DNA of 64,000 bases from Flaviflexus ciconiae (GCF_003971195.1 NZ_CP034593.1:2232001-2296000); one strand, 5' to 3'. Shown: positions 8,997 through 18,434, counted from the stretch's first letter. The notes: generated by a model not told the origin, from the letters alone. Numbers and translations: made by a program.

Positions 8997-9570
8997 TGAG
9001 AACTCCCGTGAGCAGTGCTTGAACAATAAATGTGATGAGGCTGTCCTTGTCCATCGAGCGGTCCGACTCCATCCACCACTTGAACGTGGCGTTGACGAAT
9101 CCGGTGGCTCCGACCGCCCACAAGTCGCGGCGGTCTTCCGGTAGCTCGTCATCCATCGCTTCCGCGATCAGAGTGGAGCAGTCGGCAAGGAACTGGTTGA
9201 GGCCCTCGGAGGGCTGAGTGATGAACCGGTAAACATTGGTGGAACTAGCCGCCGAATCCACGTACATCCGAACCATTGCCCTGATTGATTCTTCCGGGGT
9301 GGATCCCGCCCGGACGCCCTCTTCAAGGCGATGTGTCATCCGGGACAAAATCGAATCACCTAGCGCTCGCTTAAGCTCGTCTTTATCCTGGAAGTACCGG
9401 TAGACAATCGACTTCGAGGTTCCGCTCGCGGCAGCGATCGCCGCCATGGTCACATCGGGACCATCGGTATGGATCAGCTTGCGAGCAACGTCGATAAGCT
9501 CGGCACGCCGCTGTTCACGGTGGCTGTCCCAGCGCGTTGATCGCCTGTCGGTCGATGTAGTAGGGTTCAC
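8959..9570 (-). CDS. TetR-family regulator of the fatty-acyl locus
   Basis: A 203-residue TetR repressor. The N-terminal helix-turn-helix reads TMAAIAAASGTSKSIVYRYF, then DKDEL, and the rest is a helical ligand domain. The GTG at 9570 is the only sensible start because the frame upstream lacks coding character. It is transcribed away from the thiolase gene and into the acyl-CoA oxidase gene. Two palindromes in the shared promoter (9581-9608) make autoregulation and control of both divergent units likely. By analogy with FadR-type TetR proteins the ligand may be an acyl-CoA; this is inference. Confidence 0.85.
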   Translation of the reverse strand: MNPTTSTDRRSTRWDSHREQRRAELIDVARKLIHTDGPDVTMAAIAAASGTSKSIVYRYFQDKDELKRALGDSILSRMTHRLEEGVRAGSTPEESIRAMVRMYVDSAASSTNVYRFITQPSEGLNQFLADCSTLIAEAMDDELPEDRRDLWAVGATGFVNATFKWWMESDRSMDKDSLITFIVQALLTGVLNDDDTTSSTHRS

Positions 9571-9580
9571 AAAACCGACG

Positions 9581-9608
9581 GTATCAGATACTCTCGGTAT
9601 TGCATACC
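9581..9608. promoter_or_regulatory. Paired palindromic operator between tetR and the thiolase gene
   Basis: GTATCAGATAC (9581-9591) and GGTATTGCATACC (9596-9608) are two perfect inverted repeats of the type GTAT-N3-ATAC, centred 16 bases apart. They lie between the GTG of the TetR gene (9570) and the ribosome-binding site of the thiolase gene (AAGGAG before GTG 9640). This is the expected geometry for one or two TetR dimers controlling both directions. Confidence 0.7.
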
Positions 9609-9639
9609 TTTGAAATATAAGGAAAACGAAGGAGACCTC

Positions 9640-10917
9640 GTGAAATATCCTCGCAATGTTGCGGTTCTCGGCGGAAACAGGATTCCGTTTGCCCGGGCTG
9701 GCAAGGCATACAAGAATGTCAGCAATCAGGACATGCTGACCGCAGCACTCGACGGACTCGTCGCGCGATTCTCTCTCCAGGGAGAACTGCTGGGGGACGT
9801 CGCGGCAGGGGCTGTGCTCAAGCACGCCAAGGATTTCAACCTGACCCGCGAGGCAGTCCTCGGATCGGCTCTCGACTCCCGCACACCCGCCATCGATATT
9901 CAACGGGCCTGCGCCACGGGGCTCGACGGCATCAGCCTGGTCGCGAACAAGATTGCCCTCGGACAAATCGAGGTTGGCGTTGGCGGCGGCGTTGACTCCA
10001 CGTCGGATGCTCCGATTGAGGTCAGCAATGACCTTCGGGCTCTCCTGCACCGCCTCAATACCGCGAAGACCACGAAGGACCGGCTCAAGGTTCTCAAGGA
10101 CATCCGCCCCGGCCACCTCAAGCCGTCCGCACCCTCGGCTGCCGAGGTCCGCACCGGCCTGAACATGGGCCAGCACCAGGCGCTCTCCACCGAGCGCTGG
10201 GGTATCACCCGCGAAGAGCAGGACGAGATCGCCTACAACTCGCACAAGAACCTCATGGAGGCCTACGAGAAGGGCTTCTTTGATGACCTCATGACCGGCT
10301 ACCAGGGCCTGGACCGCGACGAGAATCTCCGCGTTTCGACCAGGGAGAAGCTTGCCTCCCTCAAGCCTGTCTTCGGTGGCTCCGAGGGAACCATGACCGC
10401 GGGCAACTCGACTCCGCTGTCCGATGGTGCCTCCACCGTTCTTATCGCCTCCGAAGAGTGGGCCAACGAGCACGGCCACCAGCCGCTCGCCTACATTCGC
10501 GACATCCACACTCGGTCAGTTGACTTCGTGAACGGCGCCGATCTGCTGTCCGCACCCGCGTACGCGGCCCCCGAAATGCTTGAGCGTCACGGCCTCACCC
10601 TCGACGACATGGACTTTGTCGAAATCCACGAGGCGTTCGCGGCCACCGTCGCGATGATCCTCAAGGCGTGGGAAGACGAGGAGTTTGGCAAGAACGAACT
10701 CGGCCTGCCCGGTGCTTTTGGCACGGTCGACCCCGCCAAGCTCAACGTCTACGGCTCCTCGCTTGCGGCGGGCCACCCCTTCGCTGCCACGGGCGGCCGC
10801 ATCGTCGCCTCCACGGCGAAGATGCTCTACGAGGCGGGCCCCGGAAAGCTTGCCCTCATTTCCATTTGCGCAGCTGGTGGACAGGGCACCGTAGCCCTGC
10901 TCGAATCCGCACGCTGA
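9640..10917 (+). CDS. Acetyl-CoA acetyltransferase / 3-ketoacyl-CoA thiolase
   Basis: A 425-residue thiolase. The nucleophilic cysteine is Cys91 in RACATG, His330 lies in HEAFAA, His379 in the GHP motif, and Cys410 in SICAAGGQG is the acid/base cysteine, so all catalytic residues are present. It should cleave 3-ketoacyl-CoA or condense acetyl-CoA. The GTG at 9640 follows a good AAGGAG at 7 bases. It leads a three-gene unit with a large FabG and a MaoC hydratase. The gene order resembles the mycobacterial fadA2-fabG4-htdX region, suggesting acyl-CoA chain elongation or degradation rather than acetoacetyl-CoA metabolism alone. Confidence 0.9.
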   Translation: MKYPRNVAVLGGNRIPFARAGKAYKNVSNQDMLTAALDGLVARFSLQGELLGDVAAGAVLKHAKDFNLTREAVLGSALDSRTPAIDIQRACATGLDGISLVANKIALGQIEVGVGGGVDSTSDAPIEVSNDLRALLHRLNTAKTTKDRLKVLKDIRPGHLKPSAPSAAEVRTGLNMGQHQALSTERWGITREEQDEIAYNSHKNLMEAYEKGFFDDLMTGYQGLDRDENLRVSTREKLASLKPVFGGSEGTMTAGNSTPLSDGASTVLIASEEWANEHGHQPLAYIRDIHTRSVDFVNGADLLSAPAYAAPEMLERHGLTLDDMDFVEIHEAFAATVAMILKAWEDEEFGKNELGLPGAFGTVDPAKLNVYGSSLAAGHPFAATGGRIVASTAKMLYEAGPGKLALISICAAGGQGTVALLESAR

Positions 10918-10940
10918 CCTAAACCCCCGAAAGGCTACCA

Positions 10941-12278
10941 ATGAAGCTCGACTACCTGTCCTTCGTCCGGTCCGGTCCCGGCAAGTTCATTGCCAAGAAA
11001 ACCGGCCTGCCTGAGCCGGCGGACCTGCCAAGGTTTAAGGATCGGCCGCAGCCGATCCTTGGTCCCGTGCTCGTCCTCGGTAACTCGCAGGGCACGGAGG
11101 ATATCGCCAATCAGCTTCTAGCCTGGGACGGGGACGTCCGCAGGCACGGCGATGAACTCGACAAGATCGGTTCAATCATTGTCGTCCTTGACGACATTGT
11201 TGAGCCGGGCCAGACCGGCCCGATCATCGCCGAACTGCCTGCCGCATTCAAGAAGATGAAGAAGGGCGGGAGAGTCATCACGGTCTCCCGCACACCGCTT
11301 GAGGATGACCCGGCCGTTAACGCGGCCCGGGCCGGCCTCGAGGGCTTTATCCGCACCCTTGCAAAGGAAGCTCGCTACGGCACCACCGCCAACGGGATCC
11401 TTGTCGACGACGATGTGGAACTCACCTCTTCCTCCGTGATCGGAGCACTTCGCTTCCTCCTCACCGCCAAGTCCGCCTTCATTACCGGTCAGACCCTGCG
11501 GGTCTCCGCCGAAGGCGGAGGCATCCCCACCCTGTGGGAACAGCACCTGTCCGGCCGAGTCGCCCTCGTCACCGGTGCCGCCCGCGGCATCGGAGCAGCG
11601 ATTGCACGCACCCTCCACCGGGACGGTGCGAAGGTCATCATCCTCGATGTACCCGCCGCGGGGAGCGCCCTCACCGATCTCGCGAACGAGATCGGCGCGA
11701 TTCCGTTGCAGATGGACATCACGGCCGACAACGCCGGTGAACGAATCGTTGAGGAACTCGCAAAGCGTGACCTCAAGGTCAACGTCTTCGTGCACAATGC
11801 CGGAATTACGCGCGATAAGTACTACGTCAACATGAGCGAGGACCGCTGGAACTCCGTCATTGACGTCAACATTGCCGCCCAGCTCCGCATTAACAATGCA
11901 CTGCTTGCCTCCGACCGGATTGGCGACCAGTTCCGTCTCGTATCCCTGGCTTCCACCTCCGGAGTTGCCGGCAATGCTGGCCAGGCAAACTACGCCTACT
12001 CGAAATCCGCCGTCATGGGCATGGTAGCGGCCCTCGGCCCGATCCTCGCCGAGCGCGGCGGCACCGCTAACGCCGTTGCCCCGGGCTTTATTGAGACTGA
12101 AATGACGGGGAAGATCCCCGCCGTTCAGCGCGAAGTGTTCCGCCGTAGCAACTCCCTCAAGCAGGGTGGTCTCCCCCTCGACGTCGCCGAAACGGTCTCG
12201 TTCCTGGGTAGCCTCCCCGCGGGCGGATACGTCGGACAGACCCTCCGGGTCTGTGGACAAAACCTTGTGGGGCGATGA
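10941..12278 (+). CDS. High-molecular-weight 3-oxoacyl-(ACP/CoA) reductase, FabG4 type
   Basis: The 445-residue protein carries a degenerate N-terminal Rossmann-like domain (about 1-195) before a complete short-chain dehydrogenase domain, as in mycobacterial FabG4. Active-site features are the cofactor loop TGAARGIG (211-218), HNAGI (285-289), the serine near 338-340 and Tyr351/Lys355 in YAYSK. It reduces 3-oxoacyl thioesters with NAD(P)H. It lies 23 bases after the thiolase and overlaps the hydratase start by 4 bases (ATGA), so the three are one operon. Cofactor preference was not determined. Confidence 0.88.
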   Translation: MKLDYLSFVRSGPGKFIAKKTGLPEPADLPRFKDRPQPILGPVLVLGNSQGTEDIANQLLAWDGDVRRHGDELDKIGSIIVVLDDIVEPGQTGPIIAELPAAFKKMKKGGRVITVSRTPLEDDPAVNAARAGLEGFIRTLAKEARYGTTANGILVDDDVELTSSSVIGALRFLLTAKSAFITGQTLRVSAEGGGIPTLWEQHLSGRVALVTGAARGIGAAIARTLHRDGAKVIILDVPAAGSALTDLANEIGAIPLQMDITADNAGERIVEELAKRDLKVNVFVHNAGITRDKYYVNMSEDRWNSVIDVNIAAQLRINNALLASDRIGDQFRLVSLASTSGVAGNAGQANYAYSKSAVMGMVAALGPILAERGGTANAVAPGFIETEMTGKIPAVQREVFRRSNSLKQGGLPLDVAETVSFLGSLPAGGYVGQTLRVCGQNLVGR

Positions 12279-13153
12279 TGGTAATCGAGCACGACAAGCT
12301 TCCCACTTTCGGCCAAACGTTCTCGGCGGCCGCCCTCCAGGCGGTCCGCATGAAGGCGGGCAAGGAGAGTGAAGGAACCCTGCCCGACACTCAGGCCAGG
12401 GCAAAGGTCACCGCTGACAGGGCCGTCTACGCTGACTTCGCCCACCTTGTTGGTGATTCGGTGGCAACCCACCTGCATCCGGGCTACATTCACGCACTCG
12501 GCTTCCCGCTCACGATGTCGCTACTGGTGCGGAAAGACTTCCCGCTTCCCCTGCTGGGAATGCTCCACATGACGAACCGGGTCACCCAGACCAGAGGTAT
12601 CGAAGCCGGTGAGGAGATGGAGATGATTGCCAGCATTGGCAATGCTCGCCCCCACTACGCGGGGACGCTCCTCGACTCCGTGGTAACCGTCCTTGTTGAC
12701 GGCGAGGAGGTCCTTGTTGACACTGCAGGCTACCTGGTTCGTGGTTCCGAGCTGGGCGGGCCGCGCCCTGAACGGCCCGAGAGGGAAGAGTTCACTCCCG
12801 GGATTCCAACCGCCCAGTGGAAGCTGGGAGCCGACGCCGGACAGCGCTACGCAAAGGTTTCCGGTGACGCAAACCCAATCCACCTAAACTCCCTCACGTC
12901 GAGACCCTTCGGCTTCAAAAAGCCGATCATCCACGGCATGTACTCCGCCTCCCGTGCCTATTCAGCAACCGGAGTTGGCAGCAACGGTCCCCGTGACTGG
13001 TTTGTCGAATTTGAGGCCCCGATTGCTCTGCCGGGCAAGGTCCAGTTTGCGACCTCCCGTGAAGGCAACCGCGTTAGCTACGAAGGATGGCGCGAAGGCC
13101 GAGGTGATAAGCCAGCCAGGCGTCACTTCAACGGATACGTCGAGCGGGGCTAA
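12275..13153 (+). CDS. MaoC-like (R)-specific enoyl hydratase / 3-hydroxyacyl dehydratase
   Basis: The 292-residue protein is a double hot-dog hydratase. The C-terminal half has the catalytic signature DANPIH (Asp198, His203) and KPIIHGM (217-222), while the N-terminal hot dog (about 50-160) lacks these residues, as in the mycobacterial HtdX type. It interconverts enoyl and 3-hydroxyacyl thioesters, completing the thiolase-reductase-hydratase set. Its ATG overlaps the fabG stop. A strong hairpin lies 34 bases after the stop. Confidence 0.85.
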   Translation: MMVIEHDKLPTFGQTFSAAALQAVRMKAGKESEGTLPDTQARAKVTADRAVYADFAHLVGDSVATHLHPGYIHALGFPLTMSLLVRKDFPLPLLGMLHMTNRVTQTRGIEAGEEMEMIASIGNARPHYAGTLLDSVVTVLVDGEEVLVDTAGYLVRGSELGGPRPERPEREEFTPGIPTAQWKLGADAGQRYAKVSGDANPIHLNSLTSRPFGFKKPIIHGMYSASRAYSATGVGSNGPRDWFVEFEAPIALPGKVQFATSREGNRVSYEGWREGRGDKPARRHFNGYVERG

Positions 13154-13186
13154 GAACCGATGCTGGCAACAAGCCAGAAAGAACAA

Positions 13187-13223
13187 TGGGAGAGCTCCCA
13201 AAAAGATATGGGAAGCTCTCCCA
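13187..13223 (+). terminator. Hairpin terminator of the thiolase operon
   Basis: TGGGAGAGCTCCCA (13187-13200) pairs with TGGGAAGCTCTCCCA (13209-13223) around a short A-rich loop. No long T run follows. Confidence 0.65.
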
Positions 13224-13256
13224 AAGTTCTGCCAAAGTTTGGTCAGATCTGATTAG

Positions 13257-13805
13257 ATGAATGGTATGGGAAGACTTTGGGTCGGGATGGCTGTGCTACT
13301 ACTAGCAGCGTGTGTGCCAACCGATGAACCGTACGTTCCAAAGGCCCCCACGACCACTCCCTCAACAGAGTCAACAGAGGGCCCCGTTATCATCGAAACC
13401 GGCCCAACAAACCGGGAGATTTTTGATGCAATCGAGCGTGCCGAGAACGCTCTGGACGGCACCGCGATTGCCATCCACACTGTCATCAACTCGTACGTCG
13501 TCTCCGTCATTGTTGATGACGAGCTCTACGAAGTGACCCTTGCAGGCACCGGTATCTTCACCAATCTCATCGGTGAACAGGACCCTGAGATTGAGGACTA
13601 TCTTGAAGGCCAGGTTGTGACCCTGGCGGACGCGATCGATGCTGCGGGGATATCCGTACCGGGTCGCGTCGACTCTGCCACCATCACGCTCCTTGACGAG
13701 GTGCCCGTCTACATCATCACGATCGAAGATGAAGAGGCCCTCTACGAGGTCACCGTCGACGACCTCAATGCCGAAGTGCTTGAGATCGTCGAGATCGAAG
13801 AATAG
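13257..13805 (+). CDS. PepSY-like lipoprotein
   Basis: A 182-residue secreted lipoprotein. The lipobox is LLAAC, with the lipidated cysteine at residue 19, followed by a proline/threonine/serine linker. Two similar alpha/beta units then follow (NREIFDAIERAENALDGTAI and VVTLADAIDAAGISVPGRVD), each ending in a LYEVT strand. Such units match the PepSY fold, which is associated with binding or inhibition of peptidases at the cell surface. It stands alone between a terminator and the hxlR-type regulator. The lipoprotein call is sure; the PepSY assignment is probable. Confidence 0.75.
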   Translation: MNGMGRLWVGMAVLLLAACVPTDEPYVPKAPTTTPSTESTEGPVIIETGPTNREIFDAIERAENALDGTAIAIHTVINSYVVSVIVDDELYEVTLAGTGIFTNLIGEQDPEIEDYLEGQVVTLADAIDAAGISVPGRVDSATITLLDEVPVYIITIEDEEALYEVTVDDLNAEVLEIVEIEE

Positions 13806-14055
13806 GCGGTCGTTGAGGGACCCGATTGAGGCGGTTGGTACTTAGTGCATCCGGTGAGGATGAACGAAAAGCCCAGGTGCAGGCACTACTCGCTGGTAAT
13901 AGTTCGGGAGACAACGGTTGTTGACGAGGTCGTATCGAACTCGCCAAATCTAGGACCAAAACGCTTTGCTCGGTTTGGCGGCATCTCCACTATTCAGGGA
14001 ACAGCCTGTGCCCATAGTCCTATATGTCCGAGTTTTCAGTACTTATCCTGACCTC

Positions 14056-14388
14056 ATGGGAGGACAGACTGATCCGCGGTCTCCGGATGCTCCACTGGAG
14101 AAGTGCGAGGCAATGGAGAAGATCTACAATGTCCTCGGCAAAAAATGGATGGGACCGATCGTTGACGTCCTCCGCCAGAGACCCGCACACTTCACAGAGA
14201 TTGCGACAACCATCAGCATCTCGAAACGAATGCTTTCGGCGCGCCTGAAAGAACTGTCAGAGATCGGAGTCGTTGAACGGGACGAGTCAGAGGGAGAAAT
14301 CCTTTACTCGCTCACCGAAGCCGGTAAGGAGCTAGGTGCGTCTCTTGATGTGCTACGGGACTGGGCAATCGAACACATGATGGACTGA
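14056..14388 (+). CDS. HxlR-family winged-helix regulator
   Basis: A 110-residue DNA-binding protein. KCEAMEKIYNVLGKKWMGPI at the start, then FTEIATTISISKRMLSARLK as the recognition helix and ERDESEGEILYSLTEAG as the wing, are characteristic of HxlR regulators, which often sense reactive species or electrophiles. The start at ATG 14056 gives the normal family length. The 250 bases upstream contain no other gene. An IS256 copy begins about 40 bases downstream and may have separated it from its original neighbour, so the target is unknown. Confidence 0.8.
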   Translation: MGGQTDPRSPDAPLEKCEAMEKIYNVLGKKWMGPIVDVLRQRPAHFTEIATTISISKRMLSARLKELSEIGVVERDESEGEILYSLTEAGKELGASLDVLRDWAIEHMMD

Positions 14389-14429
14389 CGGAGTCTTTCC
14401 GGTTGTGCCGGGAATCTCCGGACCGGGTC

Positions 14430-15848
14430 AAGTCCCTTTGGGTGGTGTAGCCGGTGTTCCTTCGTTGTCGGTTTGGGGGTTAGGCGGTCAGTTCGAGTGG
14501 GTCGTCGCTTACGTTTCCTGCATTGTCGGCAACGGTGTGGAAGCGGCTCTTGGCGAGGATGTCGAGTCCGAGGTAGCGTCGGCCTTCGGCCCATTCATCG
14601 GTCTGTTCGGCCAGGACGGCGCCGACGAGGCGGATGATCTCTTCTCGGTTGGGGAAGATCCCCACCGAATCGGTGCGGCGACGGATCTCGCGGTTGAGGC
14701 GCTCGCCCGGGTTGTTGGACCAGATCTGGGCCCACACCGGGCTCGGAAAGGCAGTGAAGGCAAGGATATCGGCACGTGCGCCGTCCAGATGATCGTGAGC
14801 TTCAGGGAGCTTATCGCCGACGTAGTCCAAAAGCCGATCGAATCGGGCGTGGACACTGGGAGCGTCGGGCTGGTCGTAGACCGAGTGCAGCATCGCTTTG
14901 ACTGCCGGCCAGTAGCTCTTGGGGCACACGCTCATCAGGTTCGTCGCATAATGGGTCCGGCACCGCTGCCAGGCAGCTCCGGGCAGGTTTGCGGCGACCG
15001 CCTCGACCAGGCCCGGGTGAGCATCGGAGGTCACCAGTCGGACCCCGCTCAGGGCGCATCATGCGACGAGGTCGGCGAAGAAGGAGTTCCACGCGGCCCC
15101 GGTCTCACTGGTCGTAACCCGCAGGCCGAGGACTTCTCGGTGCCCGTCGGCATTGACACCGGTGGCGATGAGGACGACCGTGTTGATCACCCGTCCGCCC
15201 TCACGGACCTTCATGGTCAGTGCGTCAGCAGCGACGAAGGTGAAGGGGACCGCCTCATCGAGGGGCGGTGGCGGAACTGGTCCACGTGCTCGTCGAGCTC
15301 GGTGGCCATGCGCGAGACCTGCGACTTCGATAAAGAATGGATGCCCAAGGTCTTGACGAGTTTAACCATCCGCCGCGTGGACACTCCGGCGAGGTAGCAG
15401 TCAGCCACGACCGTGATCAGTGCGGTCTCGGCCCGTTTCCTGCGCTCGATCAGCCAAGCAGGGAAATACGTGCCCGAGCGCAGTTTTGGGACAGCAACAT
15501 CCACTGTGCCGACCTGGGTATCCAGGGGCCGGTAGCGGTAGCCGTTGCGCCGGGTGAGCCGGTCGGGGCTGGGCTTGCTCCATTCCGCCCCGACCACGGC
15601 ATCAGCGTCGGCGGAGAGCAGGGCGTTGATCATGGTCTGGAGCAGGTCTCGCATCAGATCCGGGGATGCTTCAGCGAGGGCTTCGCGGAGCAGGCCTGCA
15701 GGGTCGATAATATGAGGGGCGGTCATCGTGGTGATGTCCTTTCGAGTGGGAAGTAGAGAGCTTTCTCGAAGGATCCCACGGTGACCGCGTCCACGTCAGC
15801 AACGACGCTCACGACCACCCCGGGGGCTACACCACTCTAAGGGGCACT
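14430..15848 (-). mobile_element. IS256-family insertion sequence, decayed
   Basis: The terminal inverted repeats are seen as GTCCCTTTGGGTGGTGTAGCC near 14432-14452 and its imperfect complement GGCTACACCACTCTAAGGGGC near 15825-15845. They enclose a single transposase gene on the minus strand. Size (about 1.4 kb) and layout fit IS256. The copy lies between the hxlR-type gene and the ars cluster. Confidence 0.8.
14480..15726 (-). pseudogene. IS256 transposase with a frameshift and an internal stop
   Basis: The N-terminal part (15726 to about 15265) reads as a normal IS256 transposase start, including RRNGYRYR and KLVKTLGIHSLSKSQVSRMA. Just after QFRHRP the frame shifts at a C run; one extra C restores EAVPFTFVAADALTMKVREG with the first catalytic Asp. 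A TGA at about 15060, after FFADLVA, interrupts the frame again where arginine (CGA) is expected. The C-terminal part (15034-14480) carries VTSDAHPGL, the second acidic site, and the conserved NNPGERLNREIRRRTD. The element is unlikely to be active. Confidence 0.85.
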
Positions 15849-16299
15849 ACTAACCCGCCGCAGGCAATAATAGAAATCATGGCAAATGCCTAGGAACAAA
15901 ACTCGGGACACTTCACCTCACACCCGATGAGTACGAGACCCTGTACTACGCTAACCTAGAAACACCTGCCCACCCGGAGCTGGCACCCGCATAACACCAG
16001 CAACAAACTGAAGACGGTTCACCCCGACGGTATTATCAACATCCGGTTCAAATCCTGAGCTCGGGAGCTACAACGAACCGGTACCCTCGACGCACTCCAG
16101 GTAGAAAGGATGACCCAGTAAGGCGTTGCGGATGGAATCCGATGCTCGCGTTTCCGGATGAACGAATGCTACCGTGTGCCCGCAAAAGCGGATTCAAGCC
16201 ATTCAAGTCTCAGAATAAAAATGGCCACCTCGTCTGTCCCCCAATTTATAACTGGCAGAAGAGACGAGGTGACCTATACGACTTAGCTTCGGTAAATCG
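15849..16299. other. Spacer of 451 bases between the IS256 copy and arsA
   Basis: No intact gene. A short plus-strand frame at about 15900-15993 reads LTPDEYETLYYANLETPAHP and resembles the C-terminal tail of IS3-family transposases, so it may be a transposon leftover; this is weak. The right end holds the inverted repeat listed separately. No trace of an arsB or acr3 efflux gene is visible. Confidence 0.4.
16223..16274 (-). terminator. Inverted repeat downstream of arsA
   Basis: GGCCACCTCGTCT (16223-16235) and AGACGAGGTGACC (16262-16274) pair with one mismatch across a 26-base loop, just beyond the arsA stop. Probable transcript end; the T run is weak. Confidence 0.5.
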
Positions 16300-18066
16300 C
16301 TATTTGCATAGTTCATGGTCGAGCATGACGGGCAGTTGAACCACTGGTACCCCTGCCTGATCAGCGACCGAGTTAATTATCTCCTGTTGCGCATTGGCTC
16401 GTCGTAGCAGGAACGGTGATGATGTCTCGGTTGCTGGGAGTGACTGGTTGATTACCCATGCCCACGGCTCAATACCTGCTCGCGACAGGTCGGCTGCGAG
16501 GGATTGTGCCTCGAGCATTGGTGTGGTTTCTGGCAGTGTCACGAGGATTGGTCGAGTCACTTCCGTATTTTGCAGGTGTTGGAGCGTGGTCGCGGAATCG
16601 TCACGCCCGGATTGGCGCATGAGTTCGCGGTGGTAGGACCCAGTGGCGTCCAGTAATAGCAGGGTGTGCCCGGTGGGGGCGGTGTCGAGGACGACCCACT
16701 GGTTTTGGGCCGTTGCTACGACCTCAGAAAATGCTTTGAAAACGGCCACTTCTTCCGTACATGGGGAGCGCAGGTCTTCCTCCAACTGTGCGTACCCGTC
16801 GGCATCGAGAGAAGCGCCTTTGCTGGCGAGCACTTCTTCACGGTAGCTAGCCGTCACCGCGTCAGGATCGATAGATGACACCGTCAAACCTTTGATGCGA
16901 TCTTCGAGGGAAACATCGAGGTGATTCGCAGGATCCGTGGTGGACAGATGCACTGGCTTGCCGCGCTTAGCGAGCTCCAATGCCAACATTTGCGCCACGG
17001 TGGTTTTCCCAACCCCGCCCTTGCCCATACACAAGACGAGTTTCGGTTTCCCCTCTGCTAGCTCATCTACCAGATGGGATAAACCAACGTGCGAATTTGA
17101 AATGGAGTGCGTAAAGCCCGGCTCTAGTGCGGGGCCCGCGCTCGAAGTTTCATTACCGTCAGCCTCGCCCAGATGTAACAGGCCGTCTACCCCCATCACC
17201 GGTTTGGCATTCAACTCGATCCGTGCCGTTGGAACACTCTTGATCGCGCTCAGCTCAGTATTTGCGGCAAGGCCATCAAGTAGTGCTTGTTCCCGGGCGT
17301 AAATAGACTCCGACAGCTGATCGGTAGCGGCGCTCACTGGCAGGATCCCGTTGATCACCAACAGTGTGGGTTTGATTCCCATCTCAAATAGATCACCGGT
17401 GGAACGGTTAGCTTCTTGCAGGGTCGAGATTTGAGCCCTGGCCACCAGAACCAGTGAAGTTTGTGCCGGGTCAGACAGAGCAGCGACCGCCTCGTGATAG
17501 GTTTGCCGGTTCTTCTCTAGCCCCGACATCGGCCCCAGACACGAGGCATCACCCGCGCCTTTATCAATGAAACTAGACCAGTCGCCGGGTAAGGACAGTA
17601 ACCGCAGAGTGTGTCCGGTCGGGGCGGTATCGAAAATGATGTGGTCATAGTGGCTAGTAATGTCTTCGTTGGTTAGATAGTCGACGAATCGATTAAAACT
17701 AGCGACTTCAACCGTGCAGGAACCGGACAAGGTTTCTTCGGTTGTTGCTAGCACCTCGGGTGGCAGCAGGCCACGAACTGGACCCAGGATAGACTCGCGA
17801 TACCGCTCCGCTTCTGCCTCCGGATCAATCTCTACCGCATCAAAACTGGTAGCGCCGGGCACAAGGTCGGTTAGCTCTGCTCCGCCCGATCCGATCTCAC
17901 GGCCGAATACCTGCCCAATATTCGAGGCTGGATCAGTTGATACTAGCAGTACTCGCTTACCTTCACCTGCCGTACGGGTAGCTAAAGAGCAAGCAACCGT
18001 AGTCTTTCCGACTCCACCTTTACCGGTGAAAAACGCAAACTTGGTGCTCAGTTCAGGAAGGGACAT
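16300..18066 (-). CDS. arsA: ArsA arsenite/antimonite-stimulated ATPase
   Basis: A 588-residue tandem ATPase. Each half has a P-loop GKGGVGKTT (15-23 and about 348-356) and the DTAPTGHTL signature. Cys117, Cys176 and Cys436 fit the three metalloid-binding cysteines of E. coli ArsA (113, 172, 422). In known systems ArsA energises the arsenite pump ArsB and receives As(III) from ArsD. The ATG at 18066 shares its first base with the last base of the arsD stop codon, so the two are translationally coupled. No arsB or acr3 is present in the window, so the pump it would energise is missing or elsewhere. Confidence 0.92.
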   Translation of the reverse strand: MSLPELSTKFAFFTGKGGVGKTTVACSLATRTAGEGKRVLLVSTDPASNIGQVFGREIGSGGAELTDLVPGATSFDAVEIDPEAEAERYRESILGPVRGLLPPEVLATTEETLSGSCTVEVASFNRFVDYLTNEDITSHYDHIIFDTAPTGHTLRLLSLPGDWSSFIDKGAGDASCLGPMSGLEKNRQTYHEAVAALSDPAQTSLVLVARAQISTLQEANRSTGDLFEMGIKPTLLVINGILPVSAATDQLSESIYAREQALLDGLAANTELSAIKSVPTARIELNAKPVMGVDGLLHLGEADGNETSSAGPALEPGFTHSISNSHVGLSHLVDELAEGKPKLVLCMGKGGVGKTTVAQMLALELAKRGKPVHLSTTDPANHLDVSLEDRIKGLTVSSIDPDAVTASYREEVLASKGASLDADGYAQLEEDLRSPCTEEVAVFKAFSEVVATAQNQWVVLDTAPTGHTLLLLDATGSYHRELMRQSGRDDSATTLQHLQNTEVTRPILVTLPETTPMLEAQSLAADLSRAGIEPWAWVINQSLPATETSSPFLLRRANAQQEIINSVADQAGVPVVQLPVMLDHELCK

Positions 18067-18434
18067 TAGCAGCACCCGCTTCCGCCAATACAACCAGACT
18101 CAACGACGGGCAAAGTCGTCTGTCCCTCCAGGGCTACCCCCGCGAATTGACGGAGCTGATCAAGTTGCGGGTAAGAACCAGTAGCAACGATAGTGCCATC
18201 AACCACAGTAACTGGCAGGCCGTCTGTGCCAGCTACCTGAACATATGCGCGAACTGGCTCGCAAGCCGCAAAATCAGTAGGGGCAGACGCCAAATTATGC
18301 CTGGTGACGGTAATGCCCTCTTTATCCAGGGCGGTCAGCGCCGCGTTGAAATCAACGAGAGCCTGATCTACGTCGGTTCCACATACCCCGGAAGAACAGC
18401 ACAAAGCCGGTTCATAGATATCGATTTGTCGCAC
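18066..18434 (-). CDS. arsD: ArsD arsenite metallochaperone
   Basis: A 122-residue protein starting at GTG 18434, which has AAGGAG 6 bases upstream. Cys12, Cys13 and Cys18 in PALCCSSGVCG are exactly at the positions that bind As(III) in E. coli ArsD. The C-terminal cysteine pairs (ESGCIGGSGCC) are also present. ArsD delivers arsenite to ArsA and raises its affinity. It is the first gene of the arsDA unit, transcribed away from the arsR-arsC fusion, and the intervening 91 bases hold two matching palindromes. Confidence 0.92.
   Translation of the reverse strand: MRQIDIYEPALCCSSGVCGTDVDQALVDFNAALTALDKEGITVTRHNLASAPTDFAACEPVRAYVQVAGTDGLPVTVVDGTIVATGSYPQLDQLRQFAGVALEGQTTLPVVESGCIGGSGCC

Noticed and set aside
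14405..15397. Long plus-strand open frame across the IS256 copy
   Set aside because: It is the antisense shadow of the transposase, which matches a known family on the other strand.
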